A stretch of 64,000 bases of DNA from contig MEFY01000002.1 in NCBI GenBank assembly GCA_001725325.1, positions 1,367,559 to 1,431,558 of the forward strand, written 5' to 3'. Of the stretch, positions 24,063 to 31,533 are shown one piece after another (position 1 is the stretch's first letter; each line of letters opens with the position of its first letter). This DNA comes from Leifsonia sp. SCN 70-46. Its GTDB lineage: Bacteria > Actinomycetota > Actinomycetes > Actinomycetales > Microbacteriaceae. Below the pieces are notes generated by a model. The model did no database searches. It was given only the letters and a program-made list of their open reading frames with translations, and had not been told where the DNA came from. A program made the translations under genes and the position numbers.

Positions 24063-25184
24063 ATGAACGCCCCCCACGACGACTACATCCTCCCGGGCGG
24101 CGGGGCGGACATCACCGCCCTTCCCAAGGTGTCCCTCCACGACCACCTCGACGGCGGCCTGCGCCCCCAGACGATCATCGAGCTCGCCGACGCGGTGGGC
24201 CTCGACGTGCCCGCGAAGGATGCCGCGGCGCTCGGCACCTGGTTCGCCGACCAGGCCGACTCCGGCTCGCTCGTCGAGTACCTCAAGACCTTCGACGTGA
24301 CCACGGGCGTCATGCAGACGCAGGAGGGTCTCATGCGCGTCGCGCGCGAGTTCGTGCAGGACCTCGCCGACGACGGCGTCGTCTACGGCGAGATCCGCTG
24401 GGCCCCCGAGCAGCACCTCACACGTGGCCTCACCCTCGACCAGACCGTCGAGGCGGTGCAGGAGGGGCTCGAGGCGGGCGTCGCCGACGTCGCCGCGAGC
24501 GGCCGCAGCATCCGCGTGGGCCAGCTCGTGAGCGCCATGCGCCACGCCGACCGCGGCCTCGAGATCGCCGAGCTGGCCGTGCGCCACCGCGGCAACGGCG
24601 TCGTGGGCTTCGACATCGCGGGCGCGGAGGCAGGATTCCCGGCAGGCAACCTGCGCGACGCGTTCGACTACCTCGCGCGCAACTTCCTGCCCGCGACCGT
24701 GCACGCGGGCGAGGCCGACGGGCCCGACTCGATCCGCGGCGCGCTCTTCGACGGCCGCGCCCTGCGCCTCGGCCACGGCGTGCGCCTCGCCGAGGACATC
24801 ACGACCACGAGCGAGGACGACGAGAACACGTATGTGACCCTCGGCCCCGTCGCCCAGTGGGTCAAGGACCGCGAGATCGCCCTCGAGCTCTCGCCGAGCT
24901 CGAACCTGCAGACGGGCGCCATCGCCGCGTGGGGAGCAGACCTCGTCGACCACCCGTTCGACCTGCTCTACCAGCTCGGCTTCCGCGTCACCGTCAACAC
25001 CGACAACCGCCTCATGAGCGCGACCTCGCTCAGCCGCGAGCTGTTCCTGCTCGCGGAGACGTTCGGCTACGACCTCGACGACCTCGCGGTGTTCCAGCTC
25101 AACGCGGCGGCGGCGACCTTCCTGCCGCTCGAGGACCGCGAGGAGCTCGTCGACATCATCACCTCCGGGTTCGAAGCGGCCTAG
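24063..25184 (+). CDS. add: Adenosine deaminase
   Basis: The 373-residue enzyme deaminates adenosine or deoxyadenosine to inosine. Metal and catalytic motifs are in order: SLHDHLDGG near residue 25, YGEIRWAPEQ near 110, TVHAGEADG near 215, GHGVRL near 240 and VNTDNRLMS near 315. The next gene, PTS IIA, begins 2 nt after the stop, so they are co-transcribed. Together with the hydrolase and purine nucleoside phosphorylase it makes a complete adenosine breakdown path. TAGATT 6 nt upstream indicates a leaderless start. Confidence 0.94.
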   Translation: MNAPHDDYILPGGGADITALPKVSLHDHLDGGLRPQTIIELADAVGLDVPAKDAAALGTWFADQADSGSLVEYLKTFDVTTGVMQTQEGLMRVAREFVQDLADDGVVYGEIRWAPEQHLTRGLTLDQTVEAVQEGLEAGVADVAASGRSIRVGQLVSAMRHADRGLEIAELAVRHRGNGVVGFDIAGAEAGFPAGNLRDAFDYLARNFLPATVHAGEADGPDSIRGALFDGRALRLGHGVRLAEDITTTSEDDENTYVTLGPVAQWVKDREIALELSPSSNLQTGAIAAWGADLVDHPFDLLYQLGFRVTVNTDNRLMSATSLSRELFLLAETFGYDLDDLAVFQLNAAAATFLPLEDREELVDIITSGFEAA

Positions 25185-25186
25185 CC

Positions 25187-25699
25187 GTGCAGCTGCCCCC
25201 GCTCCCGCAGAGCGCCATCGTCATCGCCGCACAGGCGGACGACTGGCGCGCCGCGGTGACCCTCGCGGGCGAGGCGCTCGCGAGGTCGGGGGCCGCGCGG
25301 CCCGGATACTCGGCCGAGATGATCAGGATGATCGAGGAGCACGGCCCCTACGTCGTGATCGCCCCCGGCCTCGCCCTCGCGCATGCCAGGCCCGGCCCCG
25401 AGGTGCTCGCCGACGGGCTCTCGATAGTGACCCTCGCGACGCCCGTGAACTTCGGCCACCCGTACAACGATCCTGTGAGCGTCGTGCTCGGCCTCGCGGT
25501 CACGTCGTCGTCGGAGCACCTGCACGCCGTCGCCGCGGTCGCGAACGTGTTCAACGACTCCACGGCCATCACCGACCTCGCGTCCGCCGGGTCCGCCGAG
25601 CGCGTGCAAGAGATCATGCGCGGTGGAGCTATGGAGGATCGCGCCAGCGATCCTGCGACCCCAGCGCCGAGCGAGCCTGCGAGCGAGGACCTCGTGTGA
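25187..25699 (+). CDS. PTS EIIA domain protein (ascorbate/mannitol-type fold)
   Basis: The 170-residue protein has an EIIA-2-type domain: the phosphorylated His is in VIAPGLALAHARPGPE near residue 67, followed by NFGHPYNDPVSVVLGLAV. It should accept phosphate from HPr and pass it to the IIB encoded next. Its last 25 residues (EDRASDPATPAPSEPASED) are a disordered tail created partly by an embedded palindromic repeat. GTG 25187 begins 2 nt after add, and the stop overlaps the GTG of IIB. No IIC gene is in the window. Confidence 0.87.
   Translation: MQLPPLPQSAIVIAAQADDWRAAVTLAGEALARSGAARPGYSAEMIRMIEEHGPYVVIAPGLALAHARPGPEVLADGLSIVTLATPVNFGHPYNDPVSVVLGLAVTSSSEHLHAVAAVANVFNDSTAITDLASAGSAERVQEIMRGGAMEDRASDPATPAPSEPASEDLV
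25635..25654. repeat. Palindromic repeat inside the EIIA tail
   Basis: AGGATCGC (25635-25642) and GCGATCCT (25647-25654) are a perfect 8-bp inverted repeat with a 4-nt loop, inside the coding sequence of the EIIA tail and 41 nt before the IIB start. The surrounding sequence is low in complexity. It could be an inserted repeat unit or an RNA hairpin affecting IIB translation. Confidence 0.5.
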
Positions 25700-25968
25700 A
25701 GATCGTGACCATCTGCGGCGCGGGGATCGGCAGCTCGGGCATCCTCAAGGTCAACGCGGAGCGCGTGCTGCGCAAGCTCGACATCGACGCCGAGGTCGTG
25801 GCCGCCGACATCGCCTCCGTGAAGACCGTGGCCGCCGACGCGCAGGTCATCCTCACGTCCGCCGAGTTCGTCGAGACCATCGGCAGGACGTTCGCCGACG
25901 TCATCGTCATCGAGAACTACTTCGACACCAACGAGCTCACCGAGAAGCTCGAGGCTGCTCTGGGCTGA
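25696..25968 (+). CDS. PTS EIIB domain protein (ascorbate/lactose-type)
   Basis: The 90-residue protein has the EIIB P-loop TICGAGIGSSGILK with the phosphorylated Cys at residue 7. Length and sequence fit ascorbate- or galactitol-type IIB subunits. It overlaps IIA by GTGA, giving translational coupling. With no IIC partner nearby the transported compound is unknown. Linkage to adenosine deaminase points to a nucleoside or pentose. Confidence 0.87.
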   Translation: MKIVTICGAGIGSSGILKVNAERVLRKLDIDAEVVAADIASVKTVAADAQVILTSAEFVETIGRTFADVIVIENYFDTNELTEKLEAALG

Positions 25969-25977
25969 TCGGGGCCG

Positions 25978-25998
25978 GCGCACCCGCCGTGCGGGCGC
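25978..25998. terminator. Possible terminator between convergent PTS IIB and mutase genes
   Basis: CCCGC (25983-25987) and GCGGG (25991-25995) pair around a 3-nt loop, extended by three more pairs past a 2-nt bulge. It lies in the 33-bp gap between two convergent stops. The stem is short, so termination efficiency is uncertain. Confidence 0.4.
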
Positions 25999-26001
25999 TC
26001 C

Positions 26002-27621
26002 TCACGCCAGCAGCTCGCGCATTCCCCTCTCGAGCTCGGCGACGACGGCCTCGGCCGCCGCGCGGCGCTCGTGCGCCGTGCCGGAGTCGCTCGACGCGTC
26101 GATGTAGACCTTGAGCTTGGGCTCCGTTCCGCTCGGACGCACGATGACCCGCGCACCGCCCACGAGGTGCAGCCGCAGGATGTCGCCGGCCGGGTACTGC
26201 TCGAAGCCCCCGATGAAGTCGTCGATGCGGTCGACGGCGATCGAGCCCACGTGCGCGGGCGGGTTCGCCCGCAGCCGACCCATGGCCGCCCCGATGAGCG
26301 AGAGGTCGTCGAAGCGCAGCGAGACCTGCGACGACGCGAAGGCGCCGAACCGGTCCGCGAACGCGTCGAGGTGGTCGTCGAGCGTGCGGCCCGCGGCCTT
26401 GAGCTCCGACGCGAGCGAGAGGAACTCGACGGCCGCCGAGATGCCGTCCTTGTCGCGCACGACCTCCGGGTCGACGAGGTAGCCGAGGGCCTCCTCGTAG
26501 CCGAAGACCATGCCCGGCACGCGCGAGATCCACTTGAAGCCCGTGAGCGTGTCCTCGTAGGCGAGGCGGTAGGCCTGGGCGACGGCGCGCAGGGCGGGGG
26601 ACGACACGATGGATGCGGCGAGCACGCCGTCGGGCCCAGACCGCTCGGCCACGCGCCAGCCGAGCAGGTAGCCCACCTCGTTGCCGCTCAGGCGGCGCCA
26701 GCCCGAGGCCGACGGGATCGCCACCGCGAGGCGGTCGGCGTCCGGGTCGTTGACGACGGCGATGTCGGCCCCGACCTCCGCGGCGCGCGCGAACGTGAGG
26801 TCCATGGCGCCCGGTTCCTCCGGGTTGGGGAAGGCGACGGTCGGGAACGCAGCATCGGGTTCGATCTGCTGCGTCACGACGACGGGCTCGCCGAAGCCCG
26901 CGGCGGCGAAGACGGCGTGCGCCGTCTCCCAGCCCACCCCGTGCATCGCCGAGTAGACGAAGGTGAGGGGCGCGGCCACGGAGGCGATCGCCGCGGTCGC
27001 GCGCACGTACTCGTGCAGCACGGTGTCGTCGGCGACGATGAAGTCGGTCGAACGCGGCAGGTCGGCGATCGAGCCCTTCGAGACCGCGAGGATGTCGGCG
27101 GCGATCTCGCCGTCCGCGGGCGGCACGATCTGCGACCCGTGGTCGTCCTTGCCGAGGTAGACCTTGTAGCCGTTGTCGTTCGCGGGGTTGTGGCTCGCCG
27201 TGACCATGACGCCCGCGCTCGTGTCGAAGTGCCGCACGGCGAAGGCGAGCACGGGGGTCGGCAGGTGGCGGGGGAGCAGCGTCGTCGCGACACCCGCGCC
27301 CGCCATGATCGTCGCGGTGTCGCGCGCGAAGACCTCGGAGTTGCGGCGCCCGTCGTAGCCGATCACGATGCTCGGGCTCGCGCTCTTCGAGAGGAGGTAG
27401 GCGGCGAGGCCCGCCGCGGCCTGGGTCACGAGCACACGGTTCATGCGCGTGGGACCGGCGCCGAGCTCGCCGCGCAGCCCCGCGGTGCCGAACTCGAGCC
27501 GGCCGGCGAAGCGCTCGTCGAGCGCGGGCCCGCCCTCGGCGATGAGCTGCTCGAGCTCGGCGCGCGTCACGGCATCGGGGTCCTGGGCGAGCCAGGAGCG
27601 GGCATCCTCGAGGGAGCTCAT
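26002..27621 (-). CDS. Phospho-sugar mutase (phosphoglucomutase/phosphopentomutase-like)
   Basis: The 539-residue enzyme belongs to the alpha-D-phosphohexomutase superfamily. Catalytic serine loop VTASHNPANDNGYKVY near residue 145, metal loop NDPDADRLAV near 290, sugar loop GYEEALGYLV near 385 and phosphate loop RPSGTEPKLKVY near 500 are all seen. Placed after purine nucleoside phosphorylase, it may convert ribose-1-phosphate to ribose-5-phosphate or act as phosphoglucomutase. Its ATG overlaps the upstream stop (ATGA), so the two are coupled. Confidence 0.92.
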   Translation of the reverse strand: MSSLEDARSWLAQDPDAVTRAELEQLIAEGGPALDERFAGRLEFGTAGLRGELGAGPTRMNRVLVTQAAAGLAAYLLSKSASPSIVIGYDGRRNSEVFARDTATIMAGAGVATTLLPRHLPTPVLAFAVRHFDTSAGVMVTASHNPANDNGYKVYLGKDDHGSQIVPPADGEIAADILAVSKGSIADLPRSTDFIVADDTVLHEYVRATAAIASVAAPLTFVYSAMHGVGWETAHAVFAAAGFGEPVVVTQQIEPDAAFPTVAFPNPEEPGAMDLTFARAAEVGADIAVVNDPDADRLAVAIPSASGWRRLSGNEVGYLLGWRVAERSGPDGVLAASIVSSPALRAVAQAYRLAYEDTLTGFKWISRVPGMVFGYEEALGYLVDPEVVRDKDGISAAVEFLSLASELKAAGRTLDDHLDAFADRFGAFASSQVSLRFDDLSLIGAAMGRLRANPPAHVGSIAVDRIDDFIGGFEQYPAGDILRLHLVGGARVIVRPSGTEPKLKVYIDASSDSGTAHERRAAAEAVVAELERGMRELLA

Positions 27622-28439
27622 ATCTCCGCCACGATCGCGGCGAGGAGGGCGCTGATGCGCACCTCGGCGTCCTTGCCGGCCTGGATGACCTCTTCGTGGC
27701 TGAGCGGTGTCTTCTGGATGCCCGCGGCGAGGTTGGTGATGAGGGACATCCCCAGGATCTCCATGCCGGCCTGCCGCGCGGCGATCGCCTCGAGGGCCGT
27801 GGACATGCCCACGATGTGGCCGCCGATGGCCTTGGCCATCTGCACCTCGGCGGGCGTCTCGTAGTGGGGGCCGCGGAACTGGCAGTACACGCCCTCGTCG
27901 AGCGACGGGTCGACGGTCTTCGCGAGCGCCCGCAGCCTGCTCGAGTAGAGGTCCGTCAGGTCGATGAACGTCGCTCCCTCGAGGGGCGAGTCCGCGGTGA
28001 GGTTGATGTGGTCGCTGATGAGCACGGGGGAGCCGGGCGTCCAGGTCTCCTTGATGCCGCCGGCGCCGTTCGTGAGGATCATGGTCGTGGCGCCCGTCGC
28101 GGCCGCCGTGCGCACGGAGTGCACGACCCGGCGCACGCCGTGGTTCTCGTAGTAGTGGGTGCGGGCGCCGATGACGAGCGCGCGCTTGCCGTTGGGCAGC
28201 AGCACCGAGCGCAGGGTGCCCACGTGGCCCTCGAGGGCCGGCTTGCCGAAGCCCGTGATCTCGGTCGCGGTGATCGTCGCGGTGGTCTCGCCGATGAGGT
28301 CCGCGGCCTTCGCCCAGCCGCTGCCGAGGGTGAGGGCGATGTCGTGGCGGTCGACCCCCGTCTTCTCCGCGATCTGGCCCGCGGCCTCCGCGGCGATGTC
28401 GAACGGGTTGAGGTCGGGGTTGTCCAGAGGATTCAGCAT
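27618..28439 (-). CDS. punA: Purine nucleoside phosphorylase (trimeric type)
   Basis: The 273-residue enzyme cleaves inosine, guanosine or deoxy forms with phosphate. Motifs of the class II/trimeric PNP family are present: phosphate site LGSGWAKAAD near residue 38, GARTHYYENHG near 90, TNGAGGIKE near 120, QFRGPHYETPAE near 195 and GMSTALEAIAAR near 215. TAGAGT lies 6 nt before ATG 28439 on the minus strand, overlapping the stop of the upstream SRPBCC gene, so it is probably leaderless. It forms an operon with the phospho-sugar mutase. Confidence 0.94.
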   Translation of the reverse strand: MLNPLDNPDLNPFDIAAEAAGQIAEKTGVDRHDIALTLGSGWAKAADLIGETTATITATEITGFGKPALEGHVGTLRSVLLPNGKRALVIGARTHYYENHGVRRVVHSVRTAAATGATTMILTNGAGGIKETWTPGSPVLISDHINLTADSPLEGATFIDLTDLYSSRLRALAKTVDPSLDEGVYCQFRGPHYETPAEVQMAKAIGGHIVGMSTALEAIAARQAGMEILGMSLITNLAAGIQKTPLSHEEVIQAGKDAEVRISALLAAIVAEI

Positions 28440-28448
28440 CCCAACACT

Positions 28449-28877
28449 CTAGGACTCCACGACCTGCTTGAGCCCCTCGAGCACCTGGTGCCAGTTCTTC
28501 TCGCTGTGCTCGACCTCGTCGTAGCTGTGGTTGTTGTCCTGCGCGAGCGTCACGGTCGTGGCCCCGCCCTCGGGCGTGAGGGTCCACGTGAGCGTGTGGT
28601 AGTTCTCGGGCACGTCCTCGCGCCCGCTCAGGGGGCTGAAGTGGGTGTGCACGAGCCGCTCTAGCGGCACCGCCTCGAGGATCGTGCCGTGGTCGACGTA
28701 CTCCGTGCCCTCGAACTCGCCCGACCAGGTGATGGGGCTGCCGCGCTGCCAGTCGGTCTCGACGCGCGTGCCGAAGTAGTACTTCGCGATGAGCGCCGGA
28801 TCGGTCAGCGCCCGCCACACGTCGTCGCGCGAGGCATCCACCCGCATCGATGCGATGGCCACGAGATTGTCACCCAT
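28449..28877 (-). CDS. SRPBCC (START-like/AHSA1) domain protein
   Basis: The 142-residue protein has the helix-grip fold: VDASRDDVWRALTDPALIAKYYFG, PITWSGEFEG, ERLVHTHFSPLSG, LTWTLTPEGGATTVTLAQDN and a C-terminal helix WHQVLEGLKQ. This fits AHSA1-type hydrophobic-ligand or stress proteins. The ligand is unknown. ATG 28877 is the start that matches the domain. It lies upstream of punA on the same strand. Confidence 0.87.
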   Translation of the reverse strand: MGDNLVAIASMRVDASRDDVWRALTDPALIAKYYFGTRVETDWQRGSPITWSGEFEGTEYVDHGTILEAVPLERLVHTHFSPLSGREDVPENYHTLTWTLTPEGGATTVTLAQDNNHSYDEVEHSEKNWHQVLEGLKQVVES

Positions 28878-28941
28878 TGTTCCGGTGTACGCCCGGGCCG
28901 GGTGCGCGGCAAGCGGGTTGCATTTAAGGGAGGATTGACGC

Positions 28942-30378
28942 ATGGCCTATGAATTCGAGCGGAAGCAGCGCATCGCCGTACTCGGAGGTGGGCCCGGCGG
29001 TTACGAGGCGGCCCTCGCGGGCGCCCAGCTCGGCGCCGACGTCACGCTCGTCGAGCGCGAGGGGGTCGGCGGCTCCGCGGTGCTCACCGACGTCGTGCCC
29101 TCCAAGTCGCTCATCGCCACCGCGGAGGCCACCAACGGCATCGGCGAGGCCGCAGACCTCGGGGTGCAGTTCTTCACACGCTCCGACGCGGGCCGCGCCG
29201 TGCGCCCCGACGTCACCGTGAACCTCGCGGCGGTCAACGCCCGGCTCATGCGTCTCGCGCGCCAGCAGTCGGAGGACATGAAGTCGCAGCTCATCAAGGC
29301 GGGCGTGCGCATCATCCACGGCGAGGGGCGGCTCGACGGTCCCCAGCGCCTCGTCGTCTCCACGGGCAAGGGCAAGGCCGGCACCGACTTCGACGAGGTG
29401 GATGCCGACACGGTCGTCGTCTCCGTGGGCGCGCGGCCGCGCATCCTGCCGACCGCCAAGCCCGACGGCGAGCGCATCTTCACGTGGACCCAGCTCTACA
29501 CCCTCGAGGAGGTGCCCGAACGGCTCATCGTCGTCGGCTCGGGCGTCACGGGCGCGGAGTTCGCCTCCGCGTACAACGCCCTCGGCTCGCAGGTGACCCT
29601 CATCTCGTCGCGCGACCAGGTGCTTCCGGGTGAGGACCAGGACGCCGCGCGCGTCATCGAGGACGTCTTCAAGCGCAACGGCATGACCGTGCTCTCCAAG
29701 TCGCGCGCCGAGTCGGTCAAGCGCACGAAGGACGGCGTCGTCGCCACCCTCGCGGACGGCCGTACGGTCGAGGGCTCGCACTGCCTCCTCGCGGTCGGCT
29801 CCATCCCCAACACGGAGGGGATCGGCCTGCAGGAGGCGGGCGTGCAGCTCACCGAGTCGGGCCACATCCGCGTCAACCGCGTCGCGCGCACCTCGATGCC
29901 GTCGATCTACGCGGCGGGCGACTGCTCCGACTTCCTGCCCCTCGCCTCGGTCGCGTCGCAGCAGGGCCGCACCGCGGTCTTCCACGCCATGGGCGACGCG
30001 GTCTCGCCGACCGAGCTGCGCAACATCACCTCGAACATCTTCACGCAGCCCGAGATCGCCACGGTCGGCTGGTCGCAGAAGCAGATCGAGGACGGCATCG
30101 CGCAGGGCGACATCTACAAGCTACCGCTCGCCTCCAACCCCCGGGCCAAGATGATGGGCATCAAGGACGGCTTCGTGAAGCTCTTCGCCCGCACCGGGTC
30201 GGGCACGGTCATCGGCGGCGTCATCGTCGCGCCGCACGCCTCGGAGCTCATCCTGCCGATCGCCCTCGCCGTCGAGCACCGCCTCACCGTCGACCAGCTC
30301 GCGCGCGCGTTCAGCGTCTACCCGTCGCTCACGAGCAGCATCACCGACGCGGCCCGCGCGATGCACATCGTGAACTAG
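28942..30378 (+). CDS. lpdA: NAD(P)H-quinone reductase, LpdA type flavoprotein
   Basis: The 478-residue flavoprotein has the pyridine-nucleotide disulfide oxidoreductase fold: FAD motif LGGGPGGYEAALAGAQLG (residues 14-31), NAD(P) motif VVGSGVTGAEFASAYNALGS near residue 195 and a C-terminal dimer domain. The redox cysteine pair of lipoamide dehydrogenases is missing, GGSAVLTDVVPSK standing in its place. This is diagnostic of the actinobacterial LpdA/Rv3303c group, which reduces quinones. GGGAGG precedes ATG 28942. The dispersed 3' repeat begins 5 nt after the stop. Confidence 0.9.
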   Translation: MAYEFERKQRIAVLGGGPGGYEAALAGAQLGADVTLVEREGVGGSAVLTDVVPSKSLIATAEATNGIGEAADLGVQFFTRSDAGRAVRPDVTVNLAAVNARLMRLARQQSEDMKSQLIKAGVRIIHGEGRLDGPQRLVVSTGKGKAGTDFDEVDADTVVVSVGARPRILPTAKPDGERIFTWTQLYTLEEVPERLIVVGSGVTGAEFASAYNALGSQVTLISSRDQVLPGEDQDAARVIEDVFKRNGMTVLSKSRAESVKRTKDGVVATLADGRTVEGSHCLLAVGSIPNTEGIGLQEAGVQLTESGHIRVNRVARTSMPSIYAAGDCSDFLPLASVASQQGRTAVFHAMGDAVSPTELRNITSNIFTQPEIATVGWSQKQIEDGIAQGDIYKLPLASNPRAKMMGIKDGFVKLFARTGSGTVIGGVIVAPHASELILPIALAVEHRLTVDQLARAFSVYPSLTSSITDAARAMHIVN

Positions 30379-30383
30379 CGGCC

Positions 30384-30455
30384 CTCCGCATCCTTCCCGC
30401 ACGTTGTCGAGGTTCCTCCACAGTTCCGCCGATCTCGCCACCTTCCCCGCATGTC
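30384..30455 (+). repeat. Dispersed 3'-end repeat, copy B (two inverted half copies)
   Basis: Just after the lpdA stop, CTCCGCATCCTTCCCGCA (30384-30401) then GTTGTCGAGG (30403-30412) matches the head of the repeat family in the sense direction. From 30422, AGTTCCGCCGATCTCGCC then ACCTTCCCCGCATG matches the family in the reverse direction. The two halves face each other. See copies A, C, D and E. Confidence 0.6.
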
Positions 30456-30500
30456 GGATGACCCGGCCCCCAGCGCGCCCGGGCGGACGATCCTCGGGGC

Positions 30501-31451
30501 ATGCAGATCACGACGCCCATCCCCTGGATCGACAGCTTCATACTCACGCGAACAGTCGAGAGTGGACGGCGTAGCGAGTTCTACCGCGCCGCACGTGCGG
30601 GCCGGTACATCCGGCTCGCCCACGGGGTGCACGTGCCGGCGACCACCTGGTCGTCGCTGAGCTCCGACGACCGCTACCTGGCGCGCATCCACGCCGTTGC
30701 GTCGGTGTCGAGGCCGGGCCTCTTGTTCTCGCACCGCTCCGCAGCCGCGCTGTGGCGCCTTCCCTCGATCGGCGACTGGTCCCCGGTCGTCGAGGCCACC
30801 GTCGGCAGCATGTCGACGGGGCCGTCGAGGGCGGCGTTCACCGCGCGGCAGTATCCCGTCCCCTCCGAGCACGTGGTGATCGACGGCCTCGCGGTCACCA
30901 CGCTCGCCCGGACGGTGATCGACGTGGGGCGACTCGCGTCGCTCGGTGCGGCGGTCGCTGCGATGGACGCCGCCCTCGCGGAGAAGGATCTCCGCACCGC
31001 GCTCATCACGGAGCGCGTGACGCCCGAGCAGCTGGCCGCCGAGTTTCACCGGATCGAGTCCGCGCGCGGCAGCAGGCGTTGTCGTGACGCGCTCGAGCTC
31101 GCCGATGGGCTCTCGGGATCGGCCGGGGAGTCGCTCAGCCGCGTGAACATGCACCTCCTCGGCATTCACCGCCCCGTGTTGCAACAGGAGTTCCGAGATG
31201 CGCAGGGCCTGATCGGCTACGTGGACTTCTGGTGGCCGGAGTTCGGGCTCATCGGCGAGTTCGACGGTGTGGGCAAGTACCTCCGCGCCGACATCCTCGA
31301 GGGTCGCAGCACCGCCGACGCCCTCGTGGCGGAGAAGAAGCGCGAGGATCGTCTGCGCGCACTCGGTCCGCGCGTCACGCGGTGGGGTTGGGAGGTCGCC
31401 CGGTCACTGCCGCTGCTCTCGCGGCAGTTGAGGGACGCCGGCCTTCGCTGA
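30501..31451 (+). CDS. AbiEi-like N-domain plus DUF559/restriction-endonuclease-like protein
   Basis: The 316-residue protein has an N-terminal AbiEi-antitoxin-like region (FYRAARAGRYIRLAHGVHVP, then LLFSHRSAAALWRLPSIG) and a C-terminal DUF559-type endonuclease-fold domain (YVDFWWPEFGLIGEFDGVGKY near residue 238, then AEKKREDRLRALG). The acidic residues and lysines could form a nuclease centre, but a full PD-(D/E)xK site is not certain. Such genes occur often in Microbacteriaceae and their role is unknown. No toxin partner is visible. It stands alone between two copies of the dispersed repeat. Confidence 0.75.
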   Translation: MQITTPIPWIDSFILTRTVESGRRSEFYRAARAGRYIRLAHGVHVPATTWSSLSSDDRYLARIHAVASVSRPGLLFSHRSAAALWRLPSIGDWSPVVEATVGSMSTGPSRAAFTARQYPVPSEHVVIDGLAVTTLARTVIDVGRLASLGAAVAAMDAALAEKDLRTALITERVTPEQLAAEFHRIESARGSRRCRDALELADGLSGSAGESLSRVNMHLLGIHRPVLQQEFRDAQGLIGYVDFWWPEFGLIGEFDGVGKYLRADILEGRSTADALVAEKKREDRLRALGPRVTRWGWEVARSLPLLSRQLRDAGLR

Positions 31452-31533
31452 CGGCGAGGTGCGGGCATCCTCGCGACCCACGCGAAAAGTTCCCGCCATC
31501 TCGCCAACCTGCGGGCAGGATGCGAGGAGAGCC
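31452..31533 (-). repeat. Dispersed 3'-end repeat, copy C
   Basis: Read on the minus strand from the accA3 stop, CTCGCATCCTGCCCGCAGG is followed by TTGGCGAGATGGCGGGAAC and TTTTCGCG (31526-31481). This is the best-preserved copy. TCCTCGC at 31469-31475 and GCGAGGA at 31522-31528 are short inverted ends. It fills the gap between the convergent DUF559-like and accA3 genes. Confidence 0.65.

Noticed and set aside
28942-30378. Dihydrolipoamide dehydrogenase (E3)
   Set aside because: The redox-active Cys pair is missing, which places the protein with quinone-reducing LpdA and not with E3.
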